Assembly (NCBI GenBank): GCA_937982605.1
Contig: CALJLC010000376.1
Span: forward strand, 1 to 12,398
Source: an uncultured Gemmatimonadales bacterium
GTDB lineage: Bacteria; Gemmatimonadota; Gemmatimonadetes; Longimicrobiales; Gaopeijiaceae
Reading direction: 5' to 3'
Length of the DNA: 12,398 nt
Shown here piece by piece: positions 6,765-12,398 of this stretch. A model generated the notes under the pieces. The model saw only the letters and a list, made by a program, of their open reading frames with translations, was not told the origin of the DNA and searched no databases. Within the stretch, counting starts at the first letter, position 1; each line of letters opens with the position of its first letter. The position numbers and the translations under genes are program-made.

Positions 6765-8198
6765 TCAGAACTGGAAGTAGAAGAAGGCATCCGACGTCGT
6801 GCCGAATTTCACGATCGCCGTGAACATGGCGTAGTAGGCCGCGTAGCGAACGACCCGGGGCCAGCCGAACGCCTTCTCCTCGAGTGGTTTGTCGAGCGTG
6901 AGGATATCGAGGAGCAGCATCGGCAGGATGAAGAGCGCCACGCCGCCGAGGTCGGCGAAGAAGCCGGCGGAGAGCGAGAAGTCCGTGAGCAGCGCCCGGA
7001 AGATCGTCATCGAGTGGGTGAAGGTGCCCGAGCGGAAGAAGAGCTCGCCCACGAGAATCACGTGGTACATCCCGATGATCTTGGCCACGACGACGGCCGG
7101 ACGGGGAACCCAGCCCGGTGCCCACGACTGCTTCTTGCGCTTGAACCGGCGCAGGAAGTTGCCGTACAGCGCGAGGCAGAGGCCGTGGTAGGCGCCCCAG
7201 AGCACGAAGCCCCACGCGGCGCCGTGCCATAGACCCATGATCACGAAGGTGACGACCGTCACCACCGAAGCGGGCAGGCTTCGATTCCCGATGCGCAGGA
7301 AAGCGAGCGGGTAGTACAGGTAGTCGCGGATCCACGTCGTCAGGCTGATGTGCCAGCGGTTCCAGTAGTCCTGGAGGTTCGTCGACAGATAGGGCGTCCG
7401 GAAGTTCTCCATCAGCTCCACGCCGAGGAGCTTGGACGTTCCCCTCGCGATGTCCGTGTAGCCGGAGAAGTCGCAGTAGACCTGGTAGATGAACGCGTAT
7501 CCCCCGATCAGCACCTGGGCGCCGCTCGGGTCCGCTCCGGGCGCGAAGACCGGATCGACGATCGTCGCGAGGTTGTCCGCGATGAACAGCTTCTTGAAGA
7601 AGCCGAAGAAGATGAGCAGCACGCCCTGACGCATCTGCGTGGGCGTATGCACCCGCGGCGACGTGATCTGCGGCAGGAGGTTGCGGGCGCGCTCGATGGG
7701 TCCCGCGACGAGCTGAGGGAAGAAGGAGACGTAGAGCGCGTAGTCCAGGAAATCGTCGGTCGGCTCGACCTGCTTCCGGTACACGTCGAGCGTGTAGCTC
7801 ATCGACTGGAACGTGTAGAACGAGATCCCGACCGGAAGCAGGATGTTCAGCCCCGGCCCCGTGAGCTGGACACCGAAGACGGCCACGAGAGCCGAAAGGT
7901 TCTCGAGGAAGAAGTCGAAGTACTTGAAGAAGCCCAGGACGCCCAGGTTGACGACCACGCTGACCGCGACGAAGCGCTGTCGCACGGCTTTGACGTCGGA
8001 GCGGTGGATGCCTCGGACGCAAAGGAAGTCGGTGACCGTCGTCAGGGCGATCAGGGACAGGAAGCGCCAGTCCCACGAGCCGTAGAAGACGTAGCTGGCC
8101 ACCAGGAGCATGCGGTTCTGCGCCTTGTGGCCCAGCTGGATGTAGAGCAGGTACACCGCCACGAAGAACGCGACGAACTGCACCGAGTGAAAGATCAC
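6765..8198 (-). CDS. MBOAT family O-acyltransferase (AlgI/DltB-like)
   Basis: This 477-residue protein, of typical length, has about ten or more hydrophobic segments. It starts at GTG 8198 ('MIFHSVQFVAFF'). Signature regions include 'ASYVFYGSWDWRFL' (34-47), 'PVGISFYTFQSMSYTLDVY' (122-140), 'FPQLVAGPIER' (160-170), 'YCDFSGYTDIARG' (241-253) and 'NRWHISLTTWIRDYLYYPL' (280-298, His283). The 'MGLWHGAAW' motif (321-329) contains His325, corresponding to the essential histidine of AlgI and DltB. The C-terminus 'FFYFQF' is also usual for the family. These enzymes accept an acyl group from a cytosolic thioester and pass it through the membrane to an outer acceptor. Here a carrier protein is encoded 59 bases upstream, which points to a DltB-like donor (acyl-carrier thioester) rather than acetyl-CoA. 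The SGNH gene follows with a 1-base gap. Confidence 0.93.
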   Translation of the reverse strand: MIFHSVQFVAFFVAVYLLYIQLGHKAQNRMLLVASYVFYGSWDWRFLSLIALTTVTDFLCVRGIHRSDVKAVRQRFVAVSVVVNLGVLGFFKYFDFFLENLSALVAVFGVQLTGPGLNILLPVGISFYTFQSMSYTLDVYRKQVEPTDDFLDYALYVSFFPQLVAGPIERARNLLPQITSPRVHTPTQMRQGVLLIFFGFFKKLFIADNLATIVDPVFAPGADPSGAQVLIGGYAFIYQVYCDFSGYTDIARGTSKLLGVELMENFRTPYLSTNLQDYWNRWHISLTTWIRDYLYYPLAFLRIGNRSLPASVVTVVTFVIMGLWHGAAWGFVLWGAYHGLCLALYGNFLRRFKRKKQSWAPGWVPRPAVVVAKIIGMYHVILVGELFFRSGTFTHSMTIFRALLTDFSLSAGFFADLGGVALFILPMLLLDILTLDKPLEEKAFGWPRVVRYAAYYAMFTAIVKFGTTSDAFFYFQF

Positions 8199-8257
8199 TC
8201 GTGGCTACCTGCCCGGCCCCGGCGATCGCAGCCGGAGGGTGGCGTCGGAGGGAGGGG

Positions 8258-8506
8258 TCACCCGGCTCGATCGGCCACGAAGGGCGCGAGCGCATTCACG
8301 GTGTCGAAGACCTCGACGGTCACGTCCGCCACGCCGACGCTGATGTCGAACCGCTTCTGCAGCAGCTGAACCACCGAGATGATGCTCAGCGAGTCGAGCA
8401 GCCCGCTCTCGACCAGGGAGAGATCGTCCGTCACCTCGATATCGACACCTGCATCGCGCAGGGCGTGCTGGACGATGTCGCGGATCTCGGCCTTCATGTC
8501 GTTCAC
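8258..8506 (-). CDS. Acyl/peptidyl carrier protein
   Basis: This 82-residue protein has the four-helix carrier layout and the phosphopantetheine attachment site at Ser39 in 'ESGLLDSLSIIS' (33-44). It starts at GTG 8506, because AGGAGG (8515-8520) sits 8 bases upstream; Met4 would be the alternative. The acidic surface and short length fit DltC-type and BtrI-type discrete carriers. It lies between the decarboxylase (36 bases upstream) and the MBOAT gene (59 bases downstream), so it most likely carries the activated, and perhaps decarboxylated, amino acid to the membrane. A role in fatty acid synthesis is unlikely because no fatty acid genes are nearby. A 4'-phosphopantetheinyl transferase must be supplied from elsewhere. 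Confidence 0.93.
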   Translation of the reverse strand: MNDMKAEIRDIVQHALRDAGVDIEVTDDLSLVESGLLDSLSIISVVQLLQKRFDISVGVADVTVEVFDTVNALAPFVADRAG

Positions 8507-8514
8507 CGGAGAGA

Positions 8515-8520
8515 CCTCCT
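8515..8520 (-). promoter_or_regulatory. Strong ribosome binding site of the carrier gene
   Basis: AGGAGG on the minus strand lies 8 bases before GTG 8506. It fixes the GTG as start and is the strongest SD in this operon, which fits a carrier that is needed in excess over the enzymes. Confidence 0.7.
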
Positions 8521-8542
8521 GGATCTCACGTGTGCGATCGGG

Positions 8543-9775
8543 TCATGCGGGCTGTCGTACGGCCGCCACCACGGACTCGGTCGGCCGCGGGTGGCTGAGG
8601 AAATCGAGCGGGCTGGCCGTCGGGCCGTAGGCGCCGCAGTTGAAGAACACCACCACGTCTCCCGGGCCGATCCCCCGTTCGCGCCAGACCCCCGTGGCCA
8701 GGACGTCCTGCGGTGTGCACAGGGGGCCCGCGATGTCGTACGGCCCTTGCGGCCGGTCGTCCCGCACACCCTCGAGAACGTCCAGCTCGAAGTTCCGACG
8801 GATGACGGTGCCCATTCCGCCTGCGAGCACGTAGTTGGCGTTGAGCCCCCCGTCGACGACGGCGAACCATTTCGTGGTCGCCTTCTTCACGTAGAGGACC
8901 GTCGTCGAGAAGATCCCGCTCTCCCCCACGAGGAACCGGCCCGGCTCGACGATCAGCCGGGCATCGCGCAGGACCTCGTCGTAGGTGCGGTCGGACAGGA
9001 GGTCCTCGACACCGCTCCCGAGCGCCGCAACGTCCAGTGGCTGCTGCCCGGGGAAGTACGGGATGCCCCATCCTCCGCCGAAGTTCAGCTTGCGCACCGT
9101 GCGCGCCACCTCGGACCCGAGCCCGGCGACCGCGTCGAGCAGGATCCGCATGTTGGCCACCAGCGCGTCGGCGCCGAGCTCCTGCGAAGCGAAGTGCGCG
9201 TGAAAGCCCGTGAAGTCGAGGTGGTCTTCTTGGGCGGCGATCGCCGACAGGGCGTCCGGTAGCTGCTCCTGCATCACGCCGAACTGCGTGTCTCCCGCCA
9301 TGCGCATTCCGGCCCGGCCGGCCAGCGCCCCCGGGTTGAGGCGAATCCCGACCCGTGCCCTGCGGCCCTGTTCCCTGGCGCGCTCGGCCACCGCGGACAG
9401 CTCCTCGACGCTCTCCACGTTGATGGAGCCGACGGCCTCGGCGACCGCCAGGTCGATCTCCTCGCGGCGCTTGCCCGGCCCGGAGAACTCGATCTCCTCC
9501 GCGGCGATCCCCGCCGCCCTCGCCAGCCGGAGCTCGCGCCCGGACGCAACGTCCGCGCCGCAGCCCAGGCCCGCGAGCACCGACAGGACGTCGGGGTTGG
9601 GGTTGGCCTTGACCGCGTAGTGCACCTCGAAGCGATTGCGGGTGGCCGTTCTGACCGCCGACAGCTGACGCTCGACGATCTCCGGGAAGTAGGTGTAGCC
9701 GGGCGTACCGACGTCGCGAACGATGCTCGCGACGCGCTCGCGCGGGACCACCTCGTAGAACTCCTGACCGTTCAC
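8543..9775 (-). CDS. Type III PLP decarboxylase (DAP/ornithine decarboxylase fold; exosortase-associated/BtrK-like)
   Basis: This 410-residue protein starts at GTG 9775, whose GTGA overlaps the ligase stop by 4 bases. The alanine-racemase-fold barrel comes first: Lys56 in 'HYAVKANPNPD' binds PLP, 'GFHAHFASQ' (190-198) supplies the His that stacks on the cofactor, 'GGGWGIPY' (233-240) is the phosphate-binding loop, and 'VEPGRFLVGESG' (276-287) follows. In the beta domain, 'GPLCTPQD' (350-357) holds catalytic Cys353, and 'GAYG' (381-384) gives the active-site Tyr383. All key residues of the family are present, so it should be active. The group most like it is, from memory, the exosortase-A-associated decarboxylase family and BtrK of butirosin synthesis, which decarboxylates glutamyl-carrier protein to a GABA thioester. 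Adjacent ligase and carrier genes support such a carrier-bound substrate. Free diaminopimelate or ornithine remain alternatives. Confidence 0.9.
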   Translation of the reverse strand: MNGQEFYEVVPRERVASIVRDVGTPGYTYFPEIVERQLSAVRTATRNRFEVHYAVKANPNPDVLSVLAGLGCGADVASGRELRLARAAGIAAEEIEFSGPGKRREEIDLAVAEAVGSINVESVEELSAVAERAREQGRRARVGIRLNPGALAGRAGMRMAGDTQFGVMQEQLPDALSAIAAQEDHLDFTGFHAHFASQELGADALVANMRILLDAVAGLGSEVARTVRKLNFGGGWGIPYFPGQQPLDVAALGSGVEDLLSDRTYDEVLRDARLIVEPGRFLVGESGIFSTTVLYVKKATTKWFAVVDGGLNANYVLAGGMGTVIRRNFELDVLEGVRDDRPQGPYDIAGPLCTPQDVLATGVWRERGIGPGDVVVFFNCGAYGPTASPLDFLSHPRPTESVVAAVRQPA

Positions 9776-11367
9776 GCGAGCCCCGCGGGAGAGGAGACCG
9801 CGTCGGTGATCAACTCGGTGGTCGCCCGGAAGTCGACCTTCCCCGTTGCCGTGCGAGGCAGCACCCGAGTCACCACCACCTCCTCGGGGACCATGAACGC
9901 CATCAGGCGGCGGGCGAGGAACGAGCGCATCTCCAGCCGATCGAGGTCGCCTCCGGCCGGTACGACAGCGGCGACGAGGCGAGGCGTCGGACCGTTGACC
10001 AGGACCACGACCGCTTCGGCCACGTCCGGGTGCTCGCGCAGCGCGGCCTCGACCTCTTCCGGGTACACGCGATTCCCGCGGACCTTGAGCATCCGGTCCA
10101 TCCGTCCCTGAAGGAAGAGGTAGCCTTCCGAATCGACGTACCCGAGGTCGCCGGTCAGCACGGAACGCCTCCCGTCGATGGTCACGACCTTCGATCGTGT
10201 GCCGACGTCGTCGCCGACGTAGCCGAGCATCGTCCCGACGCCCGAGTGGACCACCTGCCCGAGCTGGTCGGGACCGAGGAGTGCTCCGTCCTCCCCCAGG
10301 ACGTCGACCCGGACGCCGGCGGGCGGGCGACCGACCGAGCGGGGTCTTGCCTCGAGCTCGTGCGGGAGGAGCATCCCGCTGCGGAAGGTTTCGGTCTGGC
10401 CGTAGGTCTTGAAGATCGACGCGTCGGGCGCGAGGCGACGCAGGCGCGACAAGGCCTCGGGGGCGAGGTCGCCGCCCGACACCGTGAGGTACCGCAGCCG
10501 AGCCAGAGCGTCTCTGACCTCGTCCTCGTCGTGCTCGAAGAGGGTCTGCCAGATGGCGGGGACCGCCGAGATCCCGGTGATCTCCTCGTCCCGGATGGCG
10601 TCGACGATGTCCTGTGCGAGCCACGAGTTCAGGAGCACCAGAGTGGCGGCGCTCGCCAGGCTCGACAGGAGCTGGTTGAATCCCACGTCGAAGGAGAACG
10701 GCAGCACGTTGAGAAGTCGGTCGTGCGGACCGAGTCCGTAGGCGACCGCCTCGGTGGCGATCCGTTTGCCAAGGTCCGCCGCTCCGATGGCCACGCACTT
10801 CGGAGTGCCCGTCGAGCCGGAGGTGAACAGGAAGCAGGACGCTCCCTCCGAATGGGAAGGCGGGTTCGCGTGCAGCGGCCCTGCCCCGGTCGGCGCCGGG
10901 AGCGTCCGGACGTGCGCGCCGCGCGTGAGGCGGCCGAGCATCGCTTCGTGAGCCGGGCTCCAGGGGCCCTCGTCCAGACGGAGGAGGGTGATCCCGCTCA
11001 GCAGCTCCGGTCGAGCGGCGAGCTTCAGGACCGCCGCGTTGTCGATCACGAGGCCACGGGCCCCCGCGATTCGCACCATTTGCGCGACCTGCTCCACGCC
11101 CGCCTTCGGACTGATGTTGAAGAACGGGATACCCTCGTGGAGCGCACCGATGACCACCGCAACGTGCTCGATCGAACGACGAGAGAAGACCCCGACCGGC
11201 GACGCTCCGTCGGCGATCGCGCGCAGCTCGGTCCCGGCCGTCGAAGACAGCGCCGCCAGCTCCGCGGCCCCCATCCGCCTCACGGCTCCACCCCGTTGGA
11301 CCACGGCCGCCCGGCCCCCTTCCCAGGGCGACGTGTCGGCCAGGATTCGGGTGGGGGCTGGAGTCAT
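9772..11367 (-). CDS. AMP-forming acyl/aminoacyl ligase (adenylation enzyme)
   Basis: This 531-residue protein starts at ATG 11367 ('MTPAPTRILADTSPWEGG'). A further 35 in-frame codons back to GTG 11472 are Pro/Arg-rich and unlike the family, although that GTG has an SD-like AGAGG. ANL-superfamily core motifs are complete: 'FTSGSTGTPK' (181-190), 'TYGQTET' (321-327), 'LTGDLGYVD' (404-412), the hinge region 'GRMDRMLKVRGNRVYPEEV' (421-439), and Lys510 in 'RTATGK' for adenylate formation. 'FSFDVGF' (224-230) places Asp227 where amino-acid-activating domains use Asp to hold the alpha-amino group; this favours an amino acid substrate. In this operon it should charge the carrier protein, as DltA does for D-alanine. 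It resembles the exosortase-A-associated acyl-CoA ligase type. First gene of the five-gene operon. Confidence 0.9.
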   Translation of the reverse strand: MTPAPTRILADTSPWEGGRAAVVQRGGAVRRMGAAELAALSSTAGTELRAIADGASPVGVFSRRSIEHVAVVIGALHEGIPFFNISPKAGVEQVAQMVRIAGARGLVIDNAAVLKLAARPELLSGITLLRLDEGPWSPAHEAMLGRLTRGAHVRTLPAPTGAGPLHANPPSHSEGASCFLFTSGSTGTPKCVAIGAADLGKRIATEAVAYGLGPHDRLLNVLPFSFDVGFNQLLSSLASAATLVLLNSWLAQDIVDAIRDEEITGISAVPAIWQTLFEHDEDEVRDALARLRYLTVSGGDLAPEALSRLRRLAPDASIFKTYGQTETFRSGMLLPHELEARPRSVGRPPAGVRVDVLGEDGALLGPDQLGQVVHSGVGTMLGYVGDDVGTRSKVVTIDGRRSVLTGDLGYVDSEGYLFLQGRMDRMLKVRGNRVYPEEVEAALREHPDVAEAVVVLVNGPTPRLVAAVVPAGGDLDRLEMRSFLARRLMAFMVPEEVVVTRVLPRTATGKVDFRATTELITDAVSSPAGLA

Positions 11368-11652
11368 TCGCGGACGAAGAGGCTGGGGGGGCCGGGGGGT
11401 ACCACCCACCCGCGAATCGCCCGGGTCAGTCCGGTGATCTGGGGGGGCCGGTTGGCAGCAGGCCTGAGACACGGACCCTCTTAACCTCGGGCCGAGCCGG
11501 ACCTCTCACTCCAATCGACATCGGCCTCAGTCAATTCGCAAGCGATGCGCGTCCGCGCCTGGCCCCCCGACTTGCCCACCTCCCCTCCCGGCAGCACTCT
11601 CACACCCTGCGCGACGGTCCGCGCCCTCCCGCACACCTCCCCAGGAGGCTCC
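11368..11652. other. Divergent intergenic spacer with G-tracts
   Basis: This 285-base spacer separates the ligase operon from the secreted-protein gene. It should hold promoters for both, but I find no convincing -35/-10 pair on either strand. TTGACT (minus strand, 11529-11534) is the best -35 candidate for the ligase operon, and no good -10 box follows at 16-18 bases. Close to the ligase the plus strand has tracts of 7, 6 and 7 G. The part near 11570-11650 is C-rich. Confidence 0.6.
11383..11451. repeat. Two exact 13-bp G-rich direct repeats
   Basis: CTGGGGGGGCCGG occurs at 11383-11395 and again at 11439-11451, 56 bases apart start to start. Both lie just upstream of the ligase ATG, so the ligase leader RNA would carry CCGGCCCCCCCAG twice. 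They could be operator half-sites or part of a G-quadruplex-prone element on the plus strand. Confidence 0.65.
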
Positions 11653-12207
11653 ATGCGTCGTCTCATGCTCGCTTCGGTCGGAATCCTGCTGCTCCCCGCC
11701 ATGACCGCGGCCCAGACGGACCAGGCCGCCCTCGACAAGGCCCTGGCCCCGATGCCCGAGCGCGCCCGGGCAACGACGATGGTGATCCGCTGGAACGCCG
11801 ACCACTCGTACGACGTTCTCCAGGAGGGCACCAACCGGATGGTCTGCTTCGACCGCTCCGACGAGCCGCGGCGGGCCCCGTTCGATGTGCAGTGCACCAG
11901 CGTCGGCAACCTCGAGCGGGTCGCTCAGAACCGTCGTGCCCGCTCCCTGCACCCCGACGACCGGGCCGCGGAAGAGGCCTGGCTCCAGGAGCAGGAAGAG
12001 GCAGGCACCCGCGTCCTGCCCGAATACGGCTCGCTCTGGATCGCGATGCGCGGCCAGGAGCGCGAGGGAGCCGGAATCCACACCACGATCGCGCTCCCCA
12101 TGGCGACGCCCGAGTCGACGGGGTTCACCACGGATCGCTCCCTCGGAGGCGCGTATCTCATGGGCGAGGGGACGAGCACCGCCCACCTGATGATCCCGGG
12201 TCGCTGA
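11653..12207 (+). CDS. Small secreted protein of unknown function
   Basis: This 184-residue protein starts at ATG 11653, with AGGAGG (11643-11648) 4 bases upstream. A signal peptide is clear: 'MRRLMLASVGILLLPAMTAA', with cleavage likely after residue 20. The mature part is hydrophilic, with an acidic, charged middle (91-120) and two cysteines (65 and 81) that could form a disulfide. The C-terminal half has 'YGSLWIAMRG' (125-134) and ends in 'GTSTAHLMIPG'. I recall this pattern from uncharacterised secreted proteins of environmental bacteria, but I cannot name a domain. An upstream open stretch in the same frame is Pro/Ala-rich and lacks coding character. It is divergent from the ligase operon, so shared regulation is possible but not shown. 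Confidence 0.8.
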   Translation: MRRLMLASVGILLLPAMTAAQTDQAALDKALAPMPERARATTMVIRWNADHSYDVLQEGTNRMVCFDRSDEPRRAPFDVQCTSVGNLERVAQNRRARSLHPDDRAAEEAWLQEQEEAGTRVLPEYGSLWIAMRGQEREGAGIHTTIALPMATPESTGFTTDRSLGGAYLMGEGTSTAHLMIPGR

Positions 12208-12216
12208 CGACCCGGG
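12195..12216. terminator. Strong hairpin with stop codon in its loop
   Basis: CCCGGGTCG (12195-12203) and CGACCCGGG (12208-12216) form a perfect 9-bp GC-rich stem with the 4-base loop CTGA. The TGA of the secreted-protein gene fills the loop. The minus-strand gene ends 13 bases further on, so the hairpin can serve both directions. There is no T-run after it. Confidence 0.6.
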
Positions 12217-12229
12217 TCCTCTCCGATCG

Positions 12230-12398
12230 TCAGCGCGCGAGGCGCACCGGCATCGTCATCGCGCCGTTGCCGGCGACGTCCCACGCAGCGAAGCGGACCC
12301 ACGCCACCCCGGTGGCGTCGAAGGGCACCGAGAAGGGGCGGGAGGCGAACGGGGGCCGCTCGCCCGCGCAGGCGACCCCCCGCCCCGTCGTCCGGCCG
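12230..12398 (-). CDS. C-terminal end of an unidentified protein (partial)
   Basis: The minus-strand frame is open from the window edge to a TGA at 12232-12230 and gives 55 residues plus a split codon. The tail reads 'WVRFAAWDVAGNG' followed by 'AMTMPVRLAR', a beta-sandwich-like ending. I recall similar tails on secreted CehA/PHP-type metallohydrolases and related outer-surface proteins, but a fragment this short cannot settle the family. The coding call rests on the sensible hydrophobic pattern, GC-ending codons, and a stop placed just past the shared hairpin. Confidence 0.6.
   Translation of the reverse strand, partial: GRTTGRGVACAGERPPFASRPFSVPFDATGVAWVRFAAWDVAGNGAMTMPVRLAR

Noticed and set aside
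8219..8235. Small hairpin CCGGC-N7-GCCGG between the carrier and MBOAT genes
   Set aside because: It has only five base pairs in a GC-rich gap and no T-run. It is too weak to call a terminator or processing site.
9776..10798. In-frame extension of the decarboxylase upstream of GTG 9775
   Set aside because: The extension is low-complexity Arg/Gly/Pro sequence lying over the ligase gene in another frame. The conserved fold begins after 9775.
5588..11367. Exosortase / PEP-CTERM locus
   Set aside because: The ligase, decarboxylase and carrier resemble genes that accompany exosortase A, but no exosortase, PEP-CTERM protein or EPS glycosyltransferase is in the window.
11368..11472. N-terminal extension of the ligase to GTG 11472
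   Set aside because: AGAGG precedes this GTG, but the 35 residues are Pro/Arg-rich, unlike the family, and cover the G-tract repeats. ATG 11367 is preferred.

Overview
The window is about 12.4 kb of very GC-rich, tightly packed bacterial DNA with no RNA genes, transposons or CRISPR arrays that I can see. Codon use is uniformly GC-ending. Start codons mix ATG and GTG, and Shine-Dalgarno (SD) sequences are strong at some genes and absent at others. The envelope proteins and the family look of two flanking proteins (a small secreted protein with an 'AHLMIPG' tail and a fragment with 'WVRFAAWDVAGNG') suggest a diderm, possibly Gemmatimonadota. This taxonomic guess is inference only.

Left part (1-5575). 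After the tail of an unidentified gene (to 187) comes a minus-strand four-helix membrane protein with a TerB-like domain (194-1282). Divergently, a plus-strand operon encodes two short paralogous ExbD-like one-helix proteins (1424-1984, 1988-2680), a MotA/TolQ/ExbB-like channel protein with a long cytoplasmic coiled-coil and proline-rich tail (2687-4198), and a fold-type-I PLP aminotransferase of the ACC-synthase-like type (4244-5575). The channel genes look like an uncharacterised ion-driven 5:2-type motor. One ExbD-like subunit keeps the transmembrane Asp and the other has Asn at the same position. Neither carries a peptidoglycan-binding OmpA domain.

Middle and right part (5588-11367, minus strand). 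A five-gene operon runs leftward: AMP-forming ligase, type III PLP decarboxylase, acyl carrier protein, MBOAT acyltransferase and membrane-anchored SGNH hydrolase. Apart from the decarboxylase this is the functional set of the D-alanylation (Dlt) pathway: ligase = DltA, carrier = DltC, MBOAT = DltB, SGNH = DltD. The ligase-decarboxylase-carrier trio recalls exosortase-A-associated gene sets and the butirosin BtrJ/BtrK/BtrI route, in which an amino acid is decarboxylated while attached to the carrier. The economical hypothesis is that an amino acid is activated, loaded on the carrier, decarboxylated to an omega-amino-acyl thioester (GABA-like if the substrate is glutamate), passed across the membrane by the MBOAT protein and attached to an envelope polymer with help from the SGNH protein.

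Right edge. A divergent spacer with an exact 13-bp G-rich repeat separates this operon from a small secreted protein of unknown function (11653-12207). The C-terminal end of a minus-strand gene (12230-12398) closes the window. All three convergent gene ends (187/194, 5575/5588, 12207/12230) sit in short inverted repeats that contain one or both stop codons.
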